Shown in pieces: positions 56,553 through 64,000 of a stretch of DNA of 64,000 bases. Positions within the stretch are counted from its first letter, which is position 1, and every line of letters begins with the position of its first letter. The notes under the pieces were generated by a model that saw only the letters and a program-made list of their open reading frames with translations, was not told where the DNA came from and made no database searches. Source of the stretch: JAICMB01 sp963795935. Lineage in GTDB: Bacteria > Acidobacteriota > Terriglobia > Bryobacterales > Bryobacteraceae. The translations under genes and the position numbers were made by a program. The stretch covers positions 105,167 through 169,166 of the forward strand of contig CAWCJO010000013.1 in the NCBI GenBank assembly GCA_963795935.1, read 5' to 3'.

Positions 56553-57106
56553 GCGGCGGTCTTACTCTCAGCAGGAGACTGGCCGAGATTGCGCTGCCCG
56601 ACTGCGAGGGACGCGAGATCCGCTTGGGCGCGCTATGGGAGAAGAAGCCCGCCGCCGTCGTGTTTCTTCGCCACTACGGCTGAATCTTCTGCCGCGAGCA
56701 TGTTGCGCAGTTGCGCGAGCGCGAGGGGGAATTTCGAGCGGCCGGCTGCGGCCTCGCCGCCGTGGGGCTGGGAGACCGCAACTACGCGCGCCTGTTTCGC
56801 CACGAAGCGGGAATCGCGTTTCCGCTTCTGATCGACGAGGATCGCAGCGCATACCGCGCCGCGGGGCTGAAGGCGGCGAACGTACTGCATCTCCTTAAAA
56901 GGGAAAACGCGGAGGCCCGGACGCGCGCGCGCGCCGCGGGACATCGTCAGCACAAGCTGGGACCGAATCCATTCCAATTGGGCGGATCGTTCGTCTTCGC
57001 ACCGGGGAATCTCGACTTATACGCTCACGTCAGCCGAACGTTTGGCGACAACGCCGCAGTGGCCGATTTGCTGGATGCCGCGAAGCGGGCCGAACGGCCG
57101 CGGTGA
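56549..57106 (+). CDS. Candidate selenoprotein: PRXL2/AhpC-TSA_2 peroxiredoxin-like protein with in-frame TGA
   Basis: A GTG at 56549, coupled to the ridA stop (GTGA), begins LTLSRRLAEIALPDCEGREI. The frame reaches VVFLRHYG, then TGA at 56681-56683, then IFCREHVAQLREREGEFRAA, and stays open to 57106 (FQLGGSFVFAPGNLDLYAHV). The AhpC/TSA_2 family has FLRHxGCxFCREH, so the TGA sits exactly at the first Cys of the CxxC site. Read as selenocysteine it gives Sec45-Ile-Phe-Cys48, the UxxC arrangement of SelU/PRXL2 proteins, in a protein of 185 residues. A hairpin at a suitable distance follows. The alternative is a nonsense mutation or a single substitution error, since no frameshift is involved. 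The genes for selenocysteine synthesis would have to lie elsewhere. Confidence 0.65.
56703..56718 (+). promoter_or_regulatory. Putative bacterial SECIS hairpin
   Basis: TTGCGC-AGTT-GCGCGA forms six pairs (one T-G wobble) with the four-base loop AGTT. The loop starts 25 bases after the TGA and has G in its second position. Bacterial SECIS elements are usually described with 16-37 bases between UGA and the apical loop and a G among the first two loop bases, so this fits. GC-rich coding DNA often forms such hairpins by chance. Confidence 0.4.
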
Positions 57107-57107
57107 C

Positions 57108-57566
57108 TCACTGGCGCTGAAAGTAGAGCGTGATTGAGGGATGTCCGGGGCGATCGACGATCTCTCTTAGCGAACCGTCGGCAGCGAGGCTGTAATTCTC
57201 GGTGACGGTTTCGCCGGCGCGCGTGGTCGTGACCACGAGCACATCGCCCTCCCACTTGGCCTTGCTCTTGAAGTCCTTGCCTTCATGAATGGTCGAGTTT
57301 ACGCGGCCATCGGTGCTGAAGTGATAGGAGTAGGTCTGGTTGGCGCCGTCATAAGAGAAGTTCCGCGAAACGTAAATATTGTGCTGCCGGTCGTTGATGG
57401 TGACCGTGCCGGTCTGGATCGCGGGTTGGCCGGCAAAGTCGCTCCGGGTCGGCTCCAACTTCCAGGTCCCGTTCAGCTCGTGATGCGAATTTGCGAATGC
57501 CGCGGCTGAAAAGAAAACCAGGAGGCAGGCGGCGGCCCGGCAAGATTTACCCGTATACGCGTGCAT
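57108..57566 (-). CDS. Exported small protein of unknown function
   Basis: The ATG at 57566 gives MHAYTGKSCRAAACLLVFFS, a signal peptide cut near AFA-NSHH, and a mature part of about 125 residues. LNGTWKLEPTRSDFAGQP opens a beta-rich domain with TGTVTINDRQHNIYVSRNFS, AKWEGDVLVVTTTRAGETVT and LREIVDRPGHPSITLYFQRQ. The start GTWKLEPxRS and alternating strands recall lipocalin-like small secreted proteins frequent in Acidobacteria, but no specific family is certain. It is convergent with the PRXL2 gene; the stops are one base apart. The promoter region is shared with the kdp leader. Confidence 0.7.
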   Translation of the reverse strand: MHAYTGKSCRAAACLLVFFSAAAFANSHHELNGTWKLEPTRSDFAGQPAIQTGTVTINDRQHNIYVSRNFSYDGANQTYSYHFSTDGRVNSTIHEGKDFKSKAKWEGDVLVVTTTRAGETVTENYSLAADGSLREIVDRPGHPSITLYFQRQ

Positions 57567-57653
57567 AGTTCCCTTCCAACAGAACGGATGCAAACGGATT
57601 GCCGTAACCGGCGGGAAGTTTTCGCGACTAAGCGCGTCGTTAATTTTTTCTTA

Positions 57654-57678
57654 ATGACTTCCTTATGACTTCCTTATG
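57654..57678. promoter_or_regulatory. 11-base direct repeats upstream of kdp
   Basis: ATGACTTCCTT occurs twice head to tail (57654 and 57665), followed by ATG, next to an A/T-rich stretch. Response regulators of the OmpR/PhoB group, to which KdpE belongs, bind direct repeats with an 11-base period. The site lies about 500 bases before the first kdp-linked ORF and 90 bases before the divergent small exported gene, so either may be controlled. Confidence 0.45.
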
Positions 57679-57914
57679 CCCCGCGCCCTAACCTTGGACT
57701 GGTGATGTCCCGAGTCCAGTCGCGGAAGATAGAGCGCCGCGGGACTTGTCCGTCCGCCGGGGCGACGCGCGGCCCGCGATTGCCGGCAACAATCCTGAGC
57801 CCGGGCGATGCGGAAACGGGCCCGGCAGGGGGCGCCGCTGCCGCGCCGGCGCGCAATCTCGATGGCGCAATCGGATTGCCGGCGTGCGTCGTCGTGCCGT
57901 ATCCGCTCGATCTC

Positions 57915-57971
57915 GTGAATCCTCCCATCGCGGAGAAAATTCACAAGCGCTCGTTGCGAGCGCCTGGGAGG
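57915..57971 (+). promoter_or_regulatory. Structured leader with mutually exclusive stems upstream of kdp
   Basis: Hairpin A pairs GTGAAT (57915-57920) with ATTCAC (57939-57944), with an inner CTCC:GGAG. Hairpin B is GCGCTCG-TTG-CGAGCGC (57947-57963). Alternatively CCTCCCA (57921-57927) can pair with TGGGAGG (57965-57971), which would break hairpin A and enclose B. Two exclusive folds in 57 bases look like a switch. The region 57700-58160 around it has no convincing gene. Known ydaO or other riboswitch consensus features were not recognised. Confidence 0.4.
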
Positions 57972-58167
57972 ACTTCCAGGCTGTGGCCCGCGGTTCGAGA
58001 TCTGCTATTGCCGCGACATCCCGTCCGCGCTCGATTGCGCCGTGACGCCGCACTCCCTTGTCGCGATCGGGCGGCGGAAACGCTGGTGGCGCCTCCGGGA
58101 GACCGTCTTGATGCGCGCCCTGCGCCGACGCGCGTGCGAACTCGTAATTGTGGAGGTGAACTGACCC

Positions 58168-58251
58168 ATGCTCGATTTGCTTTACGTGCTGATGGCGCTG
58201 GCCTTCTTCGTCGGCTCCTGGTATTTCGCTAAATGGTGCGACCGGCTTTAG
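58168..58251 (+). CDS. 27-residue single-span membrane protein upstream of kdpF
   Basis: A very small ORF starting MLDLLYVLMALAFFVG and ending AKWCDRL. An ideal GGAGGTGAA site sits eight bases before the ATG. It is one membrane helix with a short basic end, about the size of KdpF, and stops nine bases before kdpF. Similar unannotated mini-ORFs occur before kdpF in other bacteria, as far as I remember. It may stabilise the KdpFABC complex, but this is inference. Confidence 0.7.
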   Translation: MLDLLYVLMALAFFVGSWYFAKWCDRL

Positions 58252-58260
58252 AGAGAACGT

Positions 58261-58344
58261 ATGGACACCGTCATTGCCGGCATCACCGCCATTTTTCTGT
58301 TCGCGTATTTGATTTACGCGCTGCTGAAGCCCGAGAAGTTTTAG
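58261..58344 (+). CDS. kdpF: Potassium-transporting ATPase KdpF subunit
   Basis: A 27-residue protein, MDTVIAGITAIFLFAYLIYA followed by LLKPEKF. The ending YALLKPEKF is diagnostic of KdpF. It is a single membrane helix that packs against KdpA and stabilises the complex. A strong AGGAGGAGG site follows its stop and serves kdpA. It is too short for usual gene finders. Confidence 0.93.
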   Translation: MDTVIAGITAIFLFAYLIYALLKPEKF

Positions 58345-58357
58345 GAGGAGGGACGGT

Positions 58358-60136
58358 TTGACTGCGCTCGGAATTGCACAAATACTCGCGTATTTTTTGA
58401 TATTGCTGGCGGTAACGAAGCCCGTGGGCGTCTTCATGTGGAATCTGTTCGAAGGGCGGCGGACATTTCTTCATGCCGCGCTGCGGCCTGTCGAAACTGC
58501 CATCTATAAGCTCTGCGGCGTTCGGGAAGATGTCGAGCAGCGTTGGACGCAATATTCCGGCTGCCTGCTGGCATTCAGCGTTTTCAGCTTTCTGTTTGCC
58601 TATGTCATCGAGCGCGCTCAAGGACATCTGCCGCTCAATCCGCAACATTTCGGCACGCCCGTGATGACGCCGGATCTGGCGTTCAATACCGCCGTGAGCT
58701 TCGTCACCAATACTAATTGGCAGTCTTACAGCGGCGAATCGACGCTCAGCTATTTTGTCCAAATGGCTGCGCTGACAGTACAAAACTTCGTCTCGGGCGC
58801 GGCCGGAATTGCTGTTGCGATCGCGGTGATTCGCGGATTCGCGCGCCAGCAGGCGAAGACGCTGGGCAATTTTTGGGTGGACCTGACGCGCGCCACTGTT
58901 TACGTGTTGCTGCCGCTTTCGCTGGTGGGCGCGCTGTTTCTCTGCTCGCAGGGCGTGCTCCAGAACTTTCATCCTTACACGATCGCGCAAACGGTCGAAG
59001 GCGCGACGCAAACGATTCCGCAGGGACCCGTCGCCTCCCAGGAAGCGATCAAAATGGTGGGCACCAACGGCGGCGGTTTCTTCAATGCCAATTCCGCGCA
59101 TCCGTTTGAGAATCCCACTCCGCTGTCGAACTTCGTGCAGATGCTCATGATTTTCGCGATTCCCGCGGGCCTGACATACACGTTCGGTAAGGCCGTTCGC
59201 GATACGCGGCAAGGGTGGGCGCTGTTCGCGGCCATGAGCGTGATGTTTCTGGGCGGCGTCTTGGTGTGTTATGCGGCGGAACAGGCGGGGAATCCGCTGT
59301 TAGCCAGATTGGGCCTGCAAACGAACCCCACCATGACGCAAGCCGGGACGCAAACCGGCGGAAACATGGAGGGCAAAGAAGTTCGCAACGGCATCGCCGC
59401 ATCCGCGCTGTTCGCAACCATCACAACGGACGCGAGCTGCGGGGCCGTGAACAGCGTCCATGACAGCTTTACTCCGATCGGCGGCCTCGTGCCGCTATTT
59501 AACATCATGACCGGCGAGGTCATCTTTGGAGGAGTGGGCGCCGGATTATACGGGATCTTGCTGTATGCCATTCTCGCGGTCTTTATCGCCGGCCTGATGG
59601 TCGGCCGCACACCGGAATACCTGGGCAAGAAGATCGAGCGCAAGGAAGTGAAGATGGCGATGCTGGCCCTCATCGTGACGGCGTTCAGCATTCTCGTCCT
59701 GGCCGGCATCAGCTCCGTCGCTCCGTTCGCGAAAAACGGCTATATCAACCCGCCCGGAGCGGCCATCGCGAACGTCACCAATGGCGGTCCGCACGGATTC
59801 GCCGAGATTCTCTACGCCTATACGAGCGCGACCGGGAATAATGGCAGCGCTTTCGCGGGCATCAGCCCCAACACGCCGTGGTACAACGCGACGCTCGGTC
59901 TGGCCATGCTGATGGGGCGCTTTCTGTTTCTGATTCCGCTGCTCGCGGCCGCAGGAAACCTGGCCGGCAAAAAAAGAATCGCTCAAACCAGCGGCACATT
60001 CCCGACGCACGGCCCGTTATTCGTGGGTCTGCTGGTGGGGACGGTGATCATCGTCGGCGCGCTGACGTTCTTCCCCGCCCTTTCGCTCGGCCCCATCGTC
60101 GAGCACTACCTGATGCAGCAAGGCAGGCTGTTCTAA
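58358..60136 (+). CDS. kdpA: Potassium-transporting ATPase KdpA subunit
   Basis: The 592-residue potassium channel-like subunit begins at a TTG (MTALGIAQILAYFLILLAVT), eight bases after the AGGAGGAGG site; no ATG fits as well. Four selectivity-filter loops are visible: VTNTNWQSYSGES, GTNGGGFFNANSAHPFENPT, TTDASCGAVNSVHDSF and TSATGNNGSAFAG. Ten membrane spans are expected. KdpA captures K+ with very high affinity and passes it to KdpB. No frameshift is seen. It belongs to the kdpFABC operon, which is normally induced by potassium limitation through KdpDE; those genes are not in this window. Confidence 0.96.
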   Translation: MTALGIAQILAYFLILLAVTKPVGVFMWNLFEGRRTFLHAALRPVETAIYKLCGVREDVEQRWTQYSGCLLAFSVFSFLFAYVIERAQGHLPLNPQHFGTPVMTPDLAFNTAVSFVTNTNWQSYSGESTLSYFVQMAALTVQNFVSGAAGIAVAIAVIRGFARQQAKTLGNFWVDLTRATVYVLLPLSLVGALFLCSQGVLQNFHPYTIAQTVEGATQTIPQGPVASQEAIKMVGTNGGGFFNANSAHPFENPTPLSNFVQMLMIFAIPAGLTYTFGKAVRDTRQGWALFAAMSVMFLGGVLVCYAAEQAGNPLLARLGLQTNPTMTQAGTQTGGNMEGKEVRNGIAASALFATITTDASCGAVNSVHDSFTPIGGLVPLFNIMTGEVIFGGVGAGLYGILLYAILAVFIAGLMVGRTPEYLGKKIERKEVKMAMLALIVTAFSILVLAGISSVAPFAKNGYINPPGAAIANVTNGGPHGFAEILYAYTSATGNNGSAFAGISPNTPWYNATLGLAMLMGRFLFLIPLLAAAGNLAGKKRIAQTSGTFPTHGPLFVGLLVGTVIIVGALTFFPALSLGPIVEHYLMQQGRLF

Positions 60137-60140
60137 ACTT

Positions 60141-62265
60141 ATGGCGCCCACCACCGTCCCTCCCCCAAGCGGCCCTCTCGCAAGCGGCGATTCCACTGCG
60201 CTGATCCCCAAGAAACTGGCGCATGCGCGGCCTCTATTCGACCCCGAGATCGTGGGCCGCGCCAGCCGCGATTCGTTCGTCAAGCTCAACCCCGCCACGC
60301 TCATGAGGAATCCGGTCATCTTTGTCGTCGAGGTGGGGGCCGCAGTCACAACCATCCTATTGCTGCGCGACGTTTTCACGGGTGCGGGTGGCATCGGCTT
60401 TGAATTGCAAATCGCGCTGTGGCTGTGGTTCACGGTGCTGTTCGCCAATTTTGCCGAGGCCATGGCGGAGGCGCGCGGCAAAGCGCAGGCGGATTCGCTG
60501 CGCAAAACCAAGACCGACGCGAGCGCCAAGCGCGTTTTGAACGGCAAGGTCGAGGAAGTCCCGGCGTCGCGCCTTCGCGCCGGGGATGTCGTGATCTGCG
60601 ATGCGGGCGATATTATTCCCGGCGACGGCGACGTGATCGAAGGCATCGCGACGGTGGATGAATCGGTCATCACGGGCGAGAGCGCGCCGGTGATCCGCGA
60701 ATCCGGCGGTGATCGCAGCGCCGTCACGGGGGGAACGCGCGTCCTTTCGGACCAGATTCGGATCAAGATTACTTCGAATCCGGGAGAAACGTTTCTGGAT
60801 CGCATGATCGCGCTGGTGGAAGGCGCCGAACGCCAGAAGACTCCCAACGAGATCGCGCTGAATATTCTGATCGCGGGTCTGACGCTGATTTTTCTGCTGG
60901 CCGTCGCCACGCTGCAGCCGTTCGCGGCCTATAGCGTCGCATCGGCCGGCGCCGGGGCCGTTCCCACCGTCGCGGTTTTGATCTCTTTGCTTGTCTGTCT
61001 GATTCCCACAACCATCGGCGGTCTGCTCTCCGCAATCGGCATTGCGGGCATGGACCGGGTGATGCAGCACAACGTGCTCGCCATGAGCGGTAAGGCGGTG
61101 GAGGCATCGGGCGATGTCAACACTCTGCTGCTCGATAAGACCGGAACCGTTACGCTCGGCAATCGTCAGGCGGTCGAGTTCATCGCCGCGGACGGCATCG
61201 GCGAAGCGGAGCTGGCCGACGCGGCGCAGCTTTCGAGTCTGGCGGATGAAACGCCGGAAGGGCGCTCGATTGTCGTGCTGGCGAAAGAGAAATATAATTT
61301 GCGTGGCCGCGAGTTGGCCGGCGAAGATGCCCGCTTCATTCCCTTCTCCGCCTACACCCGCATGAGCGGCGTGGACCTGCAGGACCGCTGCCTGCGCAAG
61401 GGGGCCACCGGGGCGATCCTCAACTTCGTGCGCGAGCGCGGCGGCCGCGTGGAGGCGGCGATTCGAGAAGCTTTCGGACGACATCTCGCGCCGCGGCGGT
61501 ACGCCTCTGGCGGTCGCCGACGGCTCGCGTCTGCTCGGCATCGTGCATCTGAAAGACATCGTCAAGGGCGGCATGAAGGAGCGCATCGGCCATCTACGCG
61601 CGATGGGCATCCGCTCCGTCATGATCACGGGCGATAATCCGCTGACGGCGGCGGCCATCGCGGCAGAGGCCGGCGTCGACGATTTTCTATCGCAGGCCAC
61701 GCCCAAGGACAAGCTCGAATACATCCGCCGCGAGCAGGCTGAAGGACGCCTGGTCGCCATGACCGGCGACGGGACCAACGACGCGCCCGCGCTGGCGCAG
61801 GCCGACGTCGGACTCGCGATGAATACCGGCACCATGGCCGCCAAAGAGGCCGGCAACATGGTGGATCTGGACAGCAATCCCACCAAACTGATCGAAGTCG
61901 TCGCCATCGGGAAACAGCTTCTGATTACGCGCGGCGCGCTCACCACGTTTTCAATCGCCAACGACGTGGCTAAGTATTTTGCCATTATTCCAGCGATGTT
62001 CATGGCTACTTATCCGGCTCTGGGCCGCCTGAATATTATGCATCTGCACACGCCGCAAAGCGCCGTGCTGGCGGCCGTGATTTTCAACGCGCTGATCATC
62101 ATCGCGCTGGTGCCGCTCGCGCTGCGCGGCGTCAAGTACCGGCCTTCGAGCGCGGCCGAGCTGTTGCGCCGTAATCTGCTCGTCTATGGCCTGGGCGGCA
62201 TCATTGCTCCTTTTCCCGGTATATGGGCGATCGACCAGTTATTAGTGCTTTTCAGGCTCGCGTGA
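60141..62265 (+). CDS. kdpB: Potassium-transporting ATPase KdpB subunit, one frameshift
   Basis: KdpB is the P-type ATPase that powers K+ uptake. The conceptual protein is 707 residues. The actuator TGES loop is in DESVITGESAPVIRESGGD, the phosphorylated Asp in LLLDKTGTVTLGNRQAVEF, and the hinge in MTGDGTNDAPALAQADVGLA with NTGTMAAKEAGNMVDLDSNP. The frame breaks near 61476; removing one G restores REKLSDD-type IRELSDDISRRGGTPLAVAD. The start ATG at 60141 follows kdpA by four bases. The N-terminus has a Pro/Ser-rich extension of about 25 residues before ARPLFDPEIVGRASRDSFVK. Confidence 0.95.
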
Positions 62266-62271
62266 GGTTCT

Positions 62272-62859
62272 ATGTGGCGGCAACTTCTTCCAGCGTTTCG
62301 CATGACACTTTTGTTCACGGTTTTGACCGGTCTCATCTATCCGGGGGTTGTAACGGGGATCTGTCAACTGATCTTTCCTCATCAGGCGAACGGCAGCTTG
62401 CTGAGCGGCCGCAATGGCCAGGCAATCGGATCGTCGCTGCTGGGCCAGAACTTCACGCGTCCGGAATACTTTCATCCCCGGCCGTCGGCGAGCGGCTATG
62501 ATGCAACCAACTCCGGTGGTTCGAATTTGGGGCCGACGAGCCGGAAGCTGATCGATCGCGTAAAGAGCGATGCCGCTACGTTCCGCCGCGAAAATCCCGA
62601 TTACGAGGGTCCTATTCCCGCCGACATTGTGACCGCTTCCGGCAGCGGCCTCGACCCCGATATCAGTCCCGCGGCGGCGGAAGCGCAACTGCCGCGCGTG
62701 GCCCGCGCCCGCCGGGCCGATCCCGCGCAAGTTCGCGAGCTTGTCGTTGAGAACACGGAAGGCCGCACGCTGGGGCTGCTCGGCGAACCGCGCGTGAACG
62801 TACTGCGGCTAAACTTGGCTCTGGATCTTAAATCTCCGGAAGCAGCCAAGTTCAAATGA
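62272..62859 (+). CDS. kdpC: Potassium-transporting ATPase KdpC subunit
   Basis: A 195-residue subunit with one N-terminal membrane helix (LLPAFRMTLLFTVLTGLIYP) and the conserved blocks LIFPHQANGSLLSGRNGQAI, GQNFTRPEYFHPRPSASGYD, NSGGSNLGPTSRKLIDRV, ASGSGLDPDISPAAAEAQLP and GLLGEPRVNVLRLNLALD. KdpC is essential for KdpFABC activity and is thought to help nucleotide or K+ binding. Its stop overlaps the start of the next gene in ATGA, which ties a porin to the kdp operon. Confidence 0.96.
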   Translation: MWRQLLPAFRMTLLFTVLTGLIYPGVVTGICQLIFPHQANGSLLSGRNGQAIGSSLLGQNFTRPEYFHPRPSASGYDATNSGGSNLGPTSRKLIDRVKSDAATFRRENPDYEGPIPADIVTASGSGLDPDISPAAAEAQLPRVARARRADPAQVRELVVENTEGRTLGLLGEPRVNVLRLNLALDLKSPEAAKFK

Positions 62860-64000
62860 AACTTCTCCAAGCCGCGCTCATAGTGTTCTCGCTGATCGGG
62901 GCCGCATCGGCGCAGGACGCCGCCGCCCCACTGACCAGCCGCGAGAAGATGCTGTTGGACAAGATTGAACAACTCGAAAAACGCGTCGCGATATTGGAAG
63001 AGCGCGGCGCCGCGAATGGCGTTGCAGCCACCCCCGCCCCGGCAATCGCAGCTTCGCCACCGACCTCCGTCGCGACGTCCGACCCTCTGCGCGGGACTAC
63101 CGTGAACTTCGCGCTGGACGGCTATTATGGCTATAACTTCAATAATCCCATTGGACGCGTCAACTTGCTCCGCGCCTATGACGTAAGCAGCAATAGCTTG
63201 AGCTTGAATCAAGCCGGCGTGGTCCTTGAGAACGCGCCCGATCCCGCCAACGGCAAGCGCTTCGGCGCGCGGCTCGATCTGCAATTCGGCCAAGCGACGC
63301 AAACGTTGCAGGGCAATGCGGTAAACGAGCCCCGGCCCGAAATCTACAGAGCCATTTTCCAGGCGTACGGAACGTATGTGGCTCCGCTCGGCTCCGGCCT
63401 TACCGTGGATTTTGGGAAATGGAGCAGTTCCATCGGCATCGAAGGGAACTACACGAAAGACCAGATGAATTACTCGCGCGCCCTGTGGTTCGACTTCCTG
63501 CCCTTTTATCATATGGGCGTGCGCGCGAGTTATAAACTTAACAACATCGTGGCCGCGAATTACTGGTTAGTCAATGGAACGCAGCAGGTGGAAGATTTCA
63601 ATGGCTTCAAGGACCAGCTATTCGGATTAATTGTTACTCCGACTAAGAACATCAATTGGACCGTCAACTATTATTTCGGCCAGGATCACCCGGACACCCT
63701 TTATTATCCTTACGGCGGCGCGGCTCCCGGCCTCCCGGCAATACAAGGCGTTCCCTTCGCTCCCATCGCCAACGCCCCCACGGGCCGCACACACATCTTC
63801 GATTCTTACGCCTCTTGGCAGGCAACCTCGAAATTCTCACTGGCGCTCGAAGGCGATACCGTAATCGAGCGCCTGTTGCCCACGTCCGCGCCTTCGCGCG
63901 TTTCGGGCGGCGCGGCATACGCGAAGTATCAGATAACGCCAAAATTCGCCGTGGCATCGCGGGCGGAATACCTTTCCGACCGCGGAGGCCTCTTCAGCGG
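62856..64000 (+). CDS. Outer-membrane porin-like beta-barrel protein, partial
   Basis: The frame runs from the ATG at 62856 to the right edge with no stop, so at least 381 residues are present. A signal peptide (MKLLQAALIVFSLIGAASAQ) is followed by a short coiled coil (KMLLDKIEQLEKRVAILEER), as in trimeric porins, and a Pro/Ala linker. Then come beta-barrel strands with aromatic girdles: VNFALDGYYGYNFNNPIGRV, LTVDFGKWSSSIGIEGNYTK, INWTVNYYFGQDHPDTLYYP and ITPKFAVASRAEYLSDRGGL. It fits the BBP2/DUF1597 type of outer-membrane proteins. Coupling to kdpC by an ATGA overlap suggests that it provides an outer-membrane route for potassium. Confidence 0.85.
   Translation, partial: MKLLQAALIVFSLIGAASAQDAAAPLTSREKMLLDKIEQLEKRVAILEERGAANGVAATPAPAIAASPPTSVATSDPLRGTTVNFALDGYYGYNFNNPIGRVNLLRAYDVSSNSLSLNQAGVVLENAPDPANGKRFGARLDLQFGQATQTLQGNAVNEPRPEIYRAIFQAYGTYVAPLGSGLTVDFGKWSSSIGIEGNYTKDQMNYSRALWFDFLPFYHMGVRASYKLNNIVAANYWLVNGTQQVEDFNGFKDQLFGLIVTPTKNINWTVNYYFGQDHPDTLYYPYGGAAPGLPAIQGVPFAPIANAPTGRTHIFDSYASWQATSKFSLALEGDTVIERLLPTSAPSRVSGGAAYAKYQITPKFAVASRAEYLSDRGGLFS

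Noticed and set aside
56689..56710. CTG-CGC hairpin as the SECIS element
   Set aside because: Its loop begins only 12 bases after the TGA, shorter than the usual distance; the 56703-56718 hairpin fits better.
57690..58160. kdp leader as a ydaO-type c-di-AMP riboswitch
   Set aside because: The GC-rich hairpins do not show the conserved G-rich junction segments I would expect, so I list only a structured leader.
57702..58232. Possible gene in the kdp leader (176 codons, plus strand)
   Set aside because: Composition is Arg/Pro/Ala-rich, no family block or ribosome site is seen, and it overlaps the clear mini-ORF with a strong ribosome site.
60357..62003. A 548-codon minus-strand frame
   Set aside because: It is antisense to kdpB, which has all P-type ATPase motifs.
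1..64000. tRNA or rRNA genes, CRISPR arrays, insertion sequences, prophage
   Set aside because: I scanned for T-loop GTTCGA patterns, regular spacers, transposase motifs and phage structural genes and saw none.

Overview
The window reads as chromosomal DNA from a soil-type Acidobacteriota (Solibacter/Bryobacter-like). The reasons are the high GC content, a large TonB receptor with an N-terminal carboxypeptidase-like domain, three CRTAC1 (FG-GAP plus ASPIC/UnbV) proteins, PEP-CTERM proteins, a MacB/FtsX permease, and tight operons with ATGA or TGATG junctions. This is inferred from gene content; no marker gene settles the taxonomy. The sequence carries many single-base indels. Wherever I could reconstruct the protein they are mostly one-base insertions, and they are densest in two tandem RND pump genes (41.1-47.5 kb). 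I treat these genes as probably intact genes with consensus errors, not proven pseudogenes.

Layout. 0-8 kb: the end of an ABC permease, a PEP-CTERM protein, a MerR regulator coupled to a VIT/vWA protein, an SGNH hydrolase, ilvD, enolase and a YjbR protein. 8-23 kb: a carbohydrate region. It runs SDR, M24 peptidase, sulfatase, TonB receptor and a GH106-like glycosidase on the plus strand, and faces a five-gene minus-strand operon (MBL-like protein, DHDPS-family aldolase, SDR, L-rhamnonate dehydratase-like enzyme, CocE-type hydrolase). Together these suggest release, uptake and non-phosphorylative breakdown of a rhamnose-containing, possibly sulfated, glycan. 23-32 kb: three CRTAC1 proteins, a GH92 mannosidase and a TPR protein. 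32-38 kb: an ECF sigma/anti-sigma pair, a peroxiredoxin and a fused E1-E2 2-oxoglutarate dehydrogenase/decarboxylase.

38-50 kb: a PEP-CTERM protein, an MdtABC-like RND efflux operon with a STAS protein inserted, and a VapBC module. 50-57 kb: a B12-dependent mutase large subunit whose active-site pair (Phe68, Gln186) matches isobutyryl-CoA mutase and not methylmalonyl-CoA mutase. Its small B12 subunit lies 2.5 kb away and heads a second cluster: a NYN-LOTUS RNA-domain protein, RidA, and a PRXL2-type peroxiredoxin-like gene. That last gene has an in-frame TGA exactly where the family has its redox cysteine, so it is a candidate selenoprotein. 57-64 kb: kdpFABC with an unannotated 27-residue membrane ORF, a structured leader and a downstream porin.

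The items most worth following are the TGA-containing PRXL2 gene with its SECIS-like hairpin, the isobutyryl-CoA mutase reassignment, the rhamnose operon with an MBL-fold protein that has lost its metal-binding motif, the switch-like kdp leader, and the insertion-dense RND pair. I saw no tRNA, rRNA, CRISPR array or insertion sequence.
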